Shown piece by piece: positions 1-6,372 of a stretch of DNA of 9,558 nt; the stretch's first letter is position 1; each line of letters opens with the position of its first letter. The stretch lies in assembly GCA_050740975.1 (NCBI GenBank), contig JBOIEE010000299.1, positions 1 to 9,558 of the forward strand, written 5' to 3'. The stretch is from JBOHHR01 sp050740975. GTDB taxonomy: Bacteria > Pseudomonadota > Gammaproteobacteria > JBOHHR01. The notes below the pieces were generated by a model. That model did not search any database, was not told where the DNA came from, and saw only the letters and a program-made list of their open reading frames with translations. A program made the position numbers and the translations under genes.

Positions 1-853
1 CTCCTGCGATGCTCTGGAAATAGTTCCAACTGGCATAATCACCGGCCATCTCGGCGGCGCCCAGTATACGGAGCTCGTCTTCAGCGATGCTGAACGACAT
101 GGTCGGGATCTCCTTCGGGGTGATACCTGCGGTACGCAGTTCCTTAAAGAACGCAACGTTCGTATCGCCGTTAATTGTGTTGAGAATAACATCGGGCCGG
201 GTCTGGGCGATTTTTCTTACCACCCCCTTGACGTCACCGCTTCCCAGGAGGATGTACTCCTCCCCGAGCACTTTCCCTTTCAAGGCGGCAATGTGATCTT
301 TGATAATGGCATTTGCAGTGCGGGGAAAGACATAATCAGAACCAATGAGGAAGAGTTTCCTGCCCAGATGATCAAAACACCACTTTACGGCAGGGATCAG
401 TTGTTGGTTTGCTGCGGCGCCGGTATAGACAATGTAGGGCGATTGCTCCAGCCCTTCATACTGTACCGGATATAAGAGGAGATGGTTGTACTTTTCCACA
501 ACGCGCTTCACAGTCTTACGGCAGGCGGAGGTCCAGCAGCCAAAAATCGCGCTGACGTTCTCCTCGGTGATAAGTCTTTCTGCCTCCTTAGCAAAAGTCG
601 GCCAATCGGAACGGCCGTCCACCACCCTGGGCTCGATTTTCCTTCCTAGAAGTCCCCCTTGTTGATTGATTTCTTCAATGGCCATCACCGTGGCTTCGGC
701 CACGGAGGTTTCGCTGATCGCCATCGTCCCCGTCAACGAGTGGAGGATGCCCACTCTGATAGGCTCCCCTCCGAGCGAAATCTGGGAGCCGAAATGCCAT
801 CCCGTGAACGCCAACGCAAAAAGGACGATCGGGATTTTAGCTTTGTTCTTCAA
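1..853 (-). CDS. urtA: UrtA-type urea/short-chain-amide ABC transporter substrate-binding protein (C-terminus cut by window edge)
   Basis: Periplasmic binding protein of the branched-chain-amino-acid/urea/amide class (Peripla_BP_5), expected to capture urea or a short amide for an ABC importer. Translating the minus strand gives 284 uninterrupted codons. A basic N-terminus (KNKAK) and hydrophobic stretch (residues 7-19) act as a probable signal peptide. Family signatures follow: GILHSLTGTMAISE (35-48), EEINQQGGLLGRKIEP (60-75), DGRSDWPTFA (79-88), FGCWTS (104-109), YPVQYEGLE (128-136), GAAANQQ (145-151), GSDYVFPRT (171-179), then NGD and WNYFQS near the edge. The family is about 400-430 aa, so roughly a third is missing. 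The TTG start at 853 is the first start codon after an in-frame TAA near 923; the ATG at 876 is in another frame and stops after 12 codons. No strong Shine-Dalgarno is seen. The urtBCDE genes would lie left of the window; without them, a stand-alone binding protein feeding a sensor kinase, or an amide (AmiC/FmdD-like) binder, remains possible. Confidence 0.88.
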   Translation of the reverse strand, partial: MKNKAKIPIVLFALAFTGWHFGSQISLGGEPIRVGILHSLTGTMAISETSVAEATVMAIEEINQQGGLLGRKIEPRVVDGRSDWPTFAKEAERLITEENVSAIFGCWTSACRKTVKRVVEKYNHLLLYPVQYEGLEQSPYIVYTGAAANQQLIPAVKWCFDHLGRKLFLIGSDYVFPRTANAIIKDHIAALKGKVLGEEYILLGSGDVKGVVRKIAQTRPDVILNTINGDTNVAFFKELRTAGITPKEIPTMSFSIAEDELRILGAAEMAGDYASWNYFQSIAG

Positions 854-1099
854 GGCACCAAAAACTCTTAGCCATAGGCGGAGGGGGCGGTGATCCGGAG
901 CACGCGGATCACGGTGGACTTATTTTCGCGCAAGCTTGGCGAAGGCGCCACGGCGGATCAACTTATTAGAGGCCTACCCCCAGCTCACAAGAGGAGCACC
1001 GGCTCAAGAAAGCATCGGTCTCACCGAAGACAAGGACTTCGAACAACTTGTGCAGGCGACAACCCTCTACGCAGGGCGCCCTGAATTTTTCGAGGTGCT
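854..1099. other. Intergenic stretch between the pseudogene and urtA, no convincing gene
   Basis: Both strands have partly open frames here but nothing recognisable. A plus-strand frame is open from about 894 to 1265 and reads somewhat protein-like near 936-1100 (AKAPRRINLLEAYPQL), but it runs antisense through the chalcone-isomerase remnant and has no ribosome-binding site. A minus-strand frame also stays open for about 45 codons. A 12-bp palindrome CAGGGCGCCCTG (1072-1083) is followed on the plus strand by AATTTTT; its usable stem is only about 4 bp, so it is a poor terminator. The urtA promoter should lie in this stretch, but no clear -35/-10 pair was found. Confidence 0.5.
890..912. promoter_or_regulatory. 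8-bp perfect inverted repeat upstream of urtA
   Basis: GTGATCCG (890-897) and its exact complement CGGATCAC (905-912) flank a 7-nt spacer. The repeat lies 37 bases upstream of the urtA TTG start. There is no T-run on either side, so a transcription terminator is unlikely. The position suits an operator for a dimeric regulator or a leader hairpin. The function is inferred only from geometry, and no known regulator site was recognised. Confidence 0.35.
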
Positions 1100-1274
1100 C
1101 TATTGTCCTAAGAGTCCTTGCTTCAACTCCTTGTCCGCTGGGCTATCTCCTAGCCGCTGCGCCAACCTGCACCTGATCAGCGAGCCTCACGCCAGCGATC
1201 TCCATTGCCGCCGCTGTAGATGCAAAAAACATGAGGACAACGAACAAACGTTTCTTAACCGTTAGCGAACACAT
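1100..1274 (-). pseudogene. Chalcone-isomerase-like protein gene, internally deleted and frameshifted
   Basis: The first part reads MCSLTVKKRLFVVLMFF, then ASTAAAMEIAGVRLADQVQVG: a signal peptide followed by the N-terminal 'E-x-AGV-x-L-x-D-x-V-x-VG' start of bacterial chalcone-isomerase-like (CHI-like) proteins. In that frame it stops at 1143. In the next frame from 1153 the sequence reads LGDSPADKELKQGLLGQ and stops at 1100, matching the C-terminal '(W)LGdkPvdk-LK-LLG' ending of the same family. Intact proteins are about 170-190 aa, so some 120-130 codons of core are missing between the two ends, and the frame has shifted. The start ATG (1274-1272) has a clean Shine-Dalgarno AGAGG (1281-1285) 6 nt upstream and lies 14 nt after the patatin stop, so it was the last gene of that operon. 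At most a ~44-aa exported peptide can be made. Family membership comes from recognising the two ends, not from a search. Confidence 0.72.
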
Positions 1275-1288
1275 ATTTAACCTCTGCG

Positions 1289-3547
1289 CTATGTTTTTAC
1301 TTTTCGCAAGGAACCGTCTTTCTCCCATGCGCGCAATTGTTCGCAGGCATAGGCATACCCCGTTTCGGCGATCTTCTTGAGCTTGTTAAAATCCATCAGC
1401 CCATAGTCTTGCACCGGAAAGCGCATGTAGAAATCGGCCATGTTTTTCATGAGTTCATTCACTCCCGTACTCTTCGTTACGGAGGTGAGCATCAAGGTTT
1501 TGGCCAAGCTAGGCAGAACGATCGACGAAGCAAAAGGGTTGAGCTTGCGGATAAATGCCTTCCAACCTGAAAAGCTTCCTTCGATGGGAACCTCCGTTTC
1601 CAAGTGGGCCGGTCCAGCGACATCAAAGGCGAATACATAGCCGATGTCTTCCTCTGCGCGCAAGACATCGATGGGCAAGTTGTTCACCAGGCCGCCATCG
1701 ACGAAAAAACTTTTCCCCTCGATCACCGGCGGGAATAGACCCGGGATCGACATGCTCGCCCGCACGTATTTCCATAGCAGCCCCTGCTCATGGACCCACT
1801 GGCGGCCGGTGCTAAGATCGGTGCTCACGCAGAAAAAATTGATCCAAAGATCCTCGATTTTCTGATCGCCAAAACCTTTCTTGAGCCCGTGTGTGATGTT
1901 GTACCCCGCAGTCAAAGCGACCGCTGGATAGGTGTAATCCATGCGGTAGTTGAAAGAAAGGGCGCGGCCCAGCATCGTCGCATAGTCCCAACGCAATGCC
2001 GCCATGGCCCCAATGATGGAACCTATGCTGGTACCACCGAGTTTATCAATGAGAATTCCGGCTTCTTGCAGGGCCTTTAGCGCGCCGATATGGGCAAACC
2101 CGCGGGCGCCGCCGCCGCCCAGCACTAAGCCCACGCCCTTGCCGATCAACAAACGCCCCAGACGGGCGATATCGTTCCCCTCTGAAGGGCAGACATGGTA
2201 GTGGTGCCGCAGCTCTCTTTCTTTAAGCCATGCGGCGGTGTTGTTATAGGGCGCGCTGTCATGCAAGATGACTAAGATTTTCGGCAGGTGCTGGTAACGG
2301 AGATCTCGCAACAGCGTTTCTTCTATAGCGCATTGTTTTGGCGAGGCACGCGCTTCCCCTACCAGCACGATCCGATCGGCTTGGCGCAGACAGCGCTTAG
2401 TCCATTCCGTAGGCCCGGGATCGGTTTGATAGAGAATAAACCGATGCGTGCTTTCCTGGTGGTTTAGCCAGCGCGCGATGTTGCCGTTGTTGGGGTCGTT
2501 TATCGGGGTCTGAGCGATCCCGCTAGGGCTGAGGTAATCATCCAACGATCCGCTGTCGAGGTACAAGGTCGATCCATGTGCGGCCAGGCTTTCGGCAAGG
2601 AGTCGCGTAAACGGCGCCATCCTCACGTCGTGCCCGGTCGGAACAATCGCTATGTTGGCCACATCGTTTTGGTTCCGAAACTTGCCCAGCGTCTGCATCC
2701 ACAGGCGATTTACCGCTTCGCCCGCAAAGTGCTTGACTGTGTCCTGGGGATGATTCCGCAGCAGGCGGTTGAATGCCGCTAGCGACAGTTTTGCTACAAG
2801 GGTGTCACGCATGGCGGTGACCGTCGCGGCGCGCTTGGCACCGGTCAGGATCCCCATCTCGCCCACGGTCTGGCCGCGTCCGAGCTCGCAAATGAGCCGG
2901 ATCCCGCCTTCACCGTGCTGATCGGTCACGCGTAGGCGGCCACTGACTACGATAAAACTGCAGTCACTCTCGTCACCCTCGCGCATGAGGCACTCTCCGC
3001 TCCGGCAAAGGATCAACTCAAGCTCTGCTTCCAGATCCCGCAACGCGGCCTCACCCATGTTTTTAAGCAGCTCACTCACATACAGCAGGTTTCTTAGCTC
3101 CGCTTTTTGGATCCGCTCGCCGATGATCTGGGAGAAGCGGGCGGTGACCTGAGGCGAAGTTTGTCGAATGTGCTCAAAGGCGGGTTTGGGAAGAGCAAAA
3201 AGCACGGTGTCTTGGCGTGCATAAACAGAGGCGCTCCGCCGCTCGCCGGTCAGCAGCGCAATCTCCCCCACGCTTTCCCCCGGGCCGATGAGGTTAAGCG
3301 AAACTTCTTCCCGGCGGGCGTTTCGTTGTGTGACCTGTAGTAGACCTTCAAAGACCAGATAAAGGCTGTCGCCCGGCTCGCCCTCCCGGATCAAAAACTG
3401 CCCTTGGGCTAAAGCACGCACCTCCATATACCGGGCCAAGGATTCGACTTCCAAGGCCGATAGCTCAGAAAACAGCTCCGTTTTGGCAAGAAAAGCTATG
3501 CAGTCAGCGGCCAATCGAGGTTCCAGAGGCTGATGACCCGTGCTCAT
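1289..3547 (-). CDS. Patatin-like phospholipase with two cyclic-nucleotide-binding domains (NTE-type)
   Basis: A 752-aa bacterial relative of neuropathy target esterase, probably a serine lysophospholipase/esterase acting on membrane lipids. The first cNMP-binding domain spans about residues 20-140, with GEIALLTGERRSA (94-106) holding the Glu and Arg that normally contact the nucleotide. A second spans about 155-275 with GEMGILTGAKRAA (229-241). A Rossmann-like linker region follows (about 297-465). The patatin domain (about 472-680) has the oxyanion-hole loop GGGGARGFAHIG (477-488), nucleophile motif GTSIG with predicted Ser507, and the DGG motif with predicted catalytic Asp617, so the Ser-Asp dyad is intact. 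No membrane segment is obvious. The start at 3547 has Shine-Dalgarno GAGGG (3555-3559) 7 nt upstream and lies 15 nt after the DUF3307 stop, indicating co-transcription. Retained ligand contacts suggest, but do not prove, control by cAMP or cGMP. Confidence 0.93.
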   Translation of the reverse strand: MSTGHQPLEPRLAADCIAFLAKTELFSELSALEVESLARYMEVRALAQGQFLIREGEPGDSLYLVFEGLLQVTQRNARREEVSLNLIGPGESVGEIALLTGERRSASVYARQDTVLFALPKPAFEHIRQTSPQVTARFSQIIGERIQKAELRNLLYVSELLKNMGEAALRDLEAELELILCRSGECLMREGDESDCSFIVVSGRLRVTDQHGEGGIRLICELGRGQTVGEMGILTGAKRAATVTAMRDTLVAKLSLAAFNRLLRNHPQDTVKHFAGEAVNRLWMQTLGKFRNQNDVANIAIVPTGHDVRMAPFTRLLAESLAAHGSTLYLDSGSLDDYLSPSGIAQTPINDPNNGNIARWLNHQESTHRFILYQTDPGPTEWTKRCLRQADRIVLVGEARASPKQCAIEETLLRDLRYQHLPKILVILHDSAPYNNTAAWLKERELRHHYHVCPSEGNDIARLGRLLIGKGVGLVLGGGGARGFAHIGALKALQEAGILIDKLGGTSIGSIIGAMAALRWDYATMLGRALSFNYRMDYTYPAVALTAGYNITHGLKKGFGDQKIEDLWINFFCVSTDLSTGRQWVHEQGLLWKYVRASMSIPGLFPPVIEGKSFFVDGGLVNNLPIDVLRAEEDIGYVFAFDVAGPAHLETEVPIEGSFSGWKAFIRKLNPFASSIVLPSLAKTLMLTSVTKSTGVNELMKNMADFYMRFPVQDYGLMDFNKLKKIAETGYAYACEQLRAWEKDGSLRKVKT

Positions 3548-3562
3548 CTTAGCACCCTCATC

Positions 3563-4237
3563 TTACGCCAATGACCAGTCAAAAACAGACAGCACCACGG
3601 CCACCACACAGCCATCGGTGGCCAAGGCTCTGACGCGGTAGGCCCCCGCGAGATCCAGCCAATGATAGGCGAGGCCGCACAGCACAAGCAGCAAACCCCA
3701 CGGGCTCCATCCCGCAAACCACGCGCTGAACATGGCCGCCCGCCCGACCATGCGAGACCACGACTGCTCGTTGACCCACTCCTGATAGGGCTCGTTTCTG
3801 TGCGCCAATACCCGCTCCGTGATAAACCAGGCGTGCGTCACCAAAACAAAACCGATCAGGGGAATTATCCAAGCCATCTCGTTGAGAAACATGGACGGCC
3901 CGCCCGCCTGTTCCGCCCAGTAGGCGATCGCTAAGATGGAGAGGAGATGCAGCACTTGGTCTTGTAGGTAGCTGAAGATCACCCAAAGGGGCCTAAGCCT
4001 TGCCAGAATGTTTTTCCAGAGATCGATCAGAAAGTGAAAGCCGGCGAGCGCCAGGATCGCCGGTAAGGCTACCCGCGAATCCATTCCCAACAATCCCAGG
4101 ATGACCACCAGCATGGTGATCAGATGAATCGTGACATGCCATATCAATCCCGGCAGACGCGTCTTGGCCTGAACGATGGCCTTGCTTTGCAAGGGGTAAT
4201 CCGCCAGGAGGTGGCAAAGAACAAGAGCCCAGAACAT
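3563..4237 (-). CDS. DUF3307 family integral membrane protein
   Basis: A 224-aa polytopic membrane protein of unknown function. It opens directly with a helix bearing H9-x3-D13 (CHLLADYPLQSK), typical of DUF3307 proteins. Further polar pairs inside hydrophobic stretches follow: H34/H38, H68-x3-D72 (FHFLID) and D93-x3-H97 (LQDQVLH). Six or so hydrophobic segments are visible, roughly at 1-15, 33-50, 57-73, 95-108, 121-138 and 169-212. The repeated His/Asp pairs could bind metal or protons; that is inference. The ATG at 4237 is preceded by a modest AGGCGG Shine-Dalgarno (4241-4246). It is the promoter-proximal gene of the DUF3307-patatin-CHI-like cluster, with 15 nt to the next start. The context suggests a membrane or lipid-related role. 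A frame reading out of the upstream spacer stops 7 nt before this start. Confidence 0.85.
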   Translation of the reverse strand: MFWALVLCHLLADYPLQSKAIVQAKTRLPGLIWHVTIHLITMLVVILGLLGMDSRVALPAILALAGFHFLIDLWKNILARLRPLWVIFSYLQDQVLHLLSILAIAYWAEQAGGPSMFLNEMAWIIPLIGFVLVTHAWFITERVLAHRNEPYQEWVNEQSWSRMVGRAAMFSAWFAGWSPWGLLLVLCGLAYHWLDLAGAYRVRALATDGCVVAVVLSVFDWSLA

Positions 4238-4528
4238 CTGCCGCCTATTTGCTCGTCATCACGGTGACGCCGGTCCAATTCTCAGGAACTCCGTTATCAA
4301 GACACTCGGTGGTCTTCATCAAATGGTGCCAAGCCACTTGTCCACCTGCTATAGCCCGTTGATCTCGAGCATCTCCACCATCGCTGATGCCGTGTAGTCC
4401 CGGCCGGTCAACTTGTCCCTCCGACCTTTCGGCATTCGATCCGCTCGACCTCCGTCGACTTCGTCTCCACCAGCAGATCCCCTTGTGTCAGTGTAAGCTT
4501 AGCAAGCCATTTTTGGCGCAGTCACGGT
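4238..4528. other. Gene-poor spacer between glnA and DUF3307; possible short or decayed ORF
   Basis: No recognisable gene. On the minus strand a frame is open from about 4490 to a TAG at 4245-4247, ending just 7 nt before the DUF3307 ATG. It has no ATG until 4319, which would give a 24-aa peptide (MKTTECLDNG, then VPENWTGVTVMTSK). Other minus frames have open pieces of 20-30 codons (such as KLTGRDYTASAMVEMLEINGL) that end in stops. This could be a decayed gene. No rho-independent terminator is obvious after glnA. The promoter for the DUF3307 operon should lie here, but no convincing -35/-10 pair was identified. Confidence 0.35.
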
Positions 4529-5944
4529 TTAAACGTCGTAATAAAGCGCGAACTCGTAAGGATGCGGGCGCAGCCTAATGGCATCGACCTCTTTCTCACG
4601 CTTGTACGCTATCCAGGTGTCGATGACATCCTGGGTGAATACTTCGCCTTTAAGCAGAAATTCGTGGTCCTGCTCCAAAGCATCCAGCGCCGCATCTAGC
4701 GATCCCACCACAGAGCGGACGTTTTTCTTTTCCTCAGGTGGGAGGTCGTAGAGATCCTTGTCCATGGGTTCCGGCGGCTCGATCTTGTTCTCTATGCCAT
4801 CCAGCCCCGCCATCAGCATAGCGGGGAAGGCATAGTAGGGATTGCAGCTCGGATCGGGGGTGCGAAACTCCAGGCGCTTGGCCTTTTCGCTGGCGCTGTA
4901 CATGGGGATGCGAACGCAGGCGCTACGGTTGCGTTGGGAGTAAACCAAGTTGATGGGCGCCTCATACCCAGGGACCAAGCGACGATAAGAATTGGTGGTG
5001 GGCGCGATGAAGGCGCACAAAGCATCGGCATGTTTCAACAACCCACCGATGTAATAGCGCGCCGTGTCGCTGATCAGCCCGTAGTTGTTCGGGTCATAGA
5101 AGACATTCTTTCCGCGCTTCCAAAGACTTTGGTGGACGTGCATACCGGAGCCGTTGTCCATGAAGATAGGCTTGGGCATTACGGTCACCGTCTTTCCGCG
5201 TTTCCTGGCTACGTTCTTGACCACGTATTTGTACAATAGAACCTGGTCCGCCATGCGCGTTAGGCTCTGATAACGCATGTCTATCTCGGTCTGGCCCGCG
5301 GTCCCCACCTCATGGTGGTGCACCTCCACTTCGATGCCCACTTGCTGCAGGATCTTCACCATCTCGGAGCGAATGTCCTGCATGTGGTCCATGGGCGGCA
5401 CCGGGAAATAACCCTCTTTGTAACGCGGTTTATAGCCGAGATTGGGACGGGACTCATCCCCTGAGTTCCAGAATCCCTCCACGGAATCGACCTGATAAAA
5501 TGCTTCGTTGTAGGTCTGGTCAAAGCGCACATTGTCGAAGATGTAGAACTCGATCTCCGGTCCCCAATAGCTGGTATCGGCGATCCGCGTGCTTTTGAGA
5601 TATTGCTCGGCCTTTTGCGCGACAAAACGCGGGTCGCGGGTATAGGGCTGACCGGTGATCGGGTCTTTGATGTTGCAGATCACGTTCAAGGTGGGCAGCT
5701 CGGTAAAGGGGTCTAGGAACGCGGTATCAGGATCCAGTACCAGAAGCATGTCGCTTTCCTGGATCTTCTGGAAACCGCGGATGCTCGAGCCATCGAAGCC
5801 TATGCCCTCTTCGAACAGCCCTTCGGTAAATGCCTTGACGGGTATGGAAAAATGCTGCCACAAACCCGGAAAATCGCAGAATTTGAGATCCACGATTTCG
5901 GTCTTATTGGCCTTGGCAAAAGACACAGCTTCTTTCTTGTTCAT
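4529..5944 (-). CDS. glnA: Glutamine synthetase, type I (class I-beta, adenylylation-regulated)
   Basis: Makes glutamine from glutamate, ammonia and ATP as a cytoplasmic dodecamer; the central step of ammonia assimilation. The 471-aa protein is full length (about 468-470 in relatives). The N-terminal beta-grasp contains FDGSSIRGFQ (50-59). Metal and substrate ligands are in place: E130 and E132 (GPEIEFY), E212 and E220 (HHHEVGTAGQTEI), H269 (NGSGMHVHQS), flap residue E328 (PGYEAP), E359 and R361. The adenylylation site is DLYDLPPEE with Tyr399, so this is the GlnE-controlled I-beta type. The start has a strong Shine-Dalgarno GAGGGGGA (5951-5958) 6 nt upstream. Unlike the common glnA-glnL-glnG arrangement, no NtrB/NtrC gene follows. 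glnE lies divergently upstream. Covalent control by GlnE is expected; a weak sigma-54-like site is noted separately. Confidence 0.98.
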   Translation of the reverse strand: MNKKEAVSFAKANKTEIVDLKFCDFPGLWQHFSIPVKAFTEGLFEEGIGFDGSSIRGFQKIQESDMLLVLDPDTAFLDPFTELPTLNVICNIKDPITGQPYTRDPRFVAQKAEQYLKSTRIADTSYWGPEIEFYIFDNVRFDQTYNEAFYQVDSVEGFWNSGDESRPNLGYKPRYKEGYFPVPPMDHMQDIRSEMVKILQQVGIEVEVHHHEVGTAGQTEIDMRYQSLTRMADQVLLYKYVVKNVARKRGKTVTVMPKPIFMDNGSGMHVHQSLWKRGKNVFYDPNNYGLISDTARYYIGGLLKHADALCAFIAPTTNSYRRLVPGYEAPINLVYSQRNRSACVRIPMYSASEKAKRLEFRTPDPSCNPYYAFPAMLMAGLDGIENKIEPPEPMDKDLYDLPPEEKKNVRSVVGSLDAALDALEQDHEFLLKGEVFTQDVIDTWIAYKREKEVDAIRLRPHPYEFALYYDV

Positions 5945-5950
5945 GGAACA

Positions 5951-5958
5951 TCCCCCTC
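5951..5958 (-). promoter_or_regulatory. Ribosome-binding site of glnA
   Basis: GAGGGGGA on the minus strand lies 6 nt upstream of the glnA ATG. It is an unusually strong Shine-Dalgarno and fixes the start. A second ATG immediately after it (5951-5949) is out of frame. This contrasts with divergent glnE, whose start has no such sequence. Confidence 0.7.
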
Positions 5959-6046
5959 TAGGATCTTGTTAAATGTTGTTCGTCTGGGTGACGGCGCTTG
6001 GCCCTAACGGTCGGCTTTCCGCTTGCCTCCAGAGAAAACGATTGTA

Positions 6047-6062
6047 TGCTCCCATGGCACCA
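6047..6062 (-). promoter_or_regulatory. Weak candidate sigma-54 (-24/-12) promoter for glnA
   Basis: Read on the minus strand, TGGTGCCATGGGAGCA has GG (6061-6060) and GC (6049-6048) with exactly the 10-bp interval required for a -24/-12 promoter. Only these dinucleotides and a few flanking bases fit the consensus TGGCAC-N5-TTGC. A start near 6036 would give a leader of about 90 nt before glnA. No convincing pair of NtrC sites was seen upstream, where the MITE-like element begins at 6094. The match could easily be chance. Confidence 0.22.
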
Positions 6063-6093
6063 AAGGCTATGATCGAGGGCCGTGCCTGAGTTC

Positions 6094-6116
6094 GAGCTCA
6101 GAGCTTTTAAAAAATC
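6094..6116 (+). repeat. Left terminal inverted repeat of the MITE-like element
   Basis: GAGCTCAGAGC, then TTTT and AAAAAATC. It pairs with the right end at 6323-6347, with two mismatches in the outer 11 bases and a small length difference in the middle. Confidence 0.55.
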
Positions 6117-6322
6117 TGCTGCGCTCGGGACCTCGCGCTGCGTCCTCGCGCGCCAAACAAGGCCACTCCCTGGCCCTGGCTTCCCGGCGGTGCTCGGATC
6201 CTCATGTACTCCGGTTGCTTGTCTCATCCTTGAGACTCGCCCTTTCGGGGCTTGCGCTTCGTTTTCCTCCCGGCGAAACGCTCCTGCGCTCCGGCGGAAC
6301 GCGACCTCCCTTCGCTCGCGAC

Positions 6323-6347
6323 GATTTTTTGACAAAGCTCTCAGTTC
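6323..6347 (-). repeat. Right terminal inverted repeat of the MITE-like element, contains an outward TTGACA
   Basis: It is the inverted counterpart of 6094-6116. On the plus strand it carries a perfect -35-like TTGACA (6329-6334) directed towards glnE. The best -10-like hexamer, TATACT (6357-6362), lies 22 bp further, which is too far for a standard promoter, so promoter activity is speculative. Confidence 0.5.
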
Positions 6348-6372
6348 TTCTGAATGTATACTTGGCCTAAGC

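Larger units (their letters stand above)
6094..6347. mobile_element. MITE-like non-coding element with terminal inverted repeats
   Basis: The ends are imperfect inverted repeats. The left end (6094-6116) reads GAGCTCAGAGCTTTT then AAAAAATC; the right end, read on the minus strand (6347-6323), begins GAACTGAGAGCTTTG then TCAAAAAATC. GAGCTCAGAGC and GAACTGAGAGC agree at 9 of 11 bases, followed by shared CTTT and AAAAAATC. The interior is GC-rich, open in several frames on both strands with Arg/Ser-rich nonsense protein, and holds perfect hairpins: GGCCA/TGGCC (6161-6175), GTCTCA/TGAGAC (6221-6236) and GCCC/GGGC (6239-6251). It also has imperfect direct repeats of CGGCGAAACGC (around 6264 and 6290). 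There is no transposase, and no clear target-site duplication is visible. It sits in the glnA-glnE spacer and ends 25 bp before the glnE start. Alternatives are a dispersed structured repeat or an expressed RNA; copy number cannot be judged from one window. Confidence 0.5.

Noticed and set aside
1072..1090. CAGGGCGCCCTG palindrome followed by AATTTTT, resembling a plus-strand terminator
   Set aside because: A self-complementary 12-mer leaves only about 4 bp of stem once a loop is allowed, the T-run is short, and no plus-strand gene ends here.
894..1265. Plus-strand frame with a protein-like stretch (starting TTG 936, 109 aa)
   Set aside because: It has no ribosome-binding site and no recognised family, and its second half is exactly antisense to the chalcone-isomerase-like remnant.
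4238..4528. Transposase or toxin-antitoxin remnant in the glnA-DUF3307 spacer
   Set aside because: Translated pieces such as KLTGRDYTASAMVEMLEINGL look protein-like, but I could not match them to any family and no inverted repeats bound the region.
6055..6069. TGGCAC on the plus strand as a sigma-54 -24 box towards glnE
   Set aside because: The following GC lies two bases too close (N8 rather than N10), so the invariant spacing fails.
6329..6362. TTGACA ... TATACT as a sigma-70 promoter for glnE
   Set aside because: The spacer is 22 bp, well outside the usual 16-18 bp. It is kept only as a note on the right inverted repeat.
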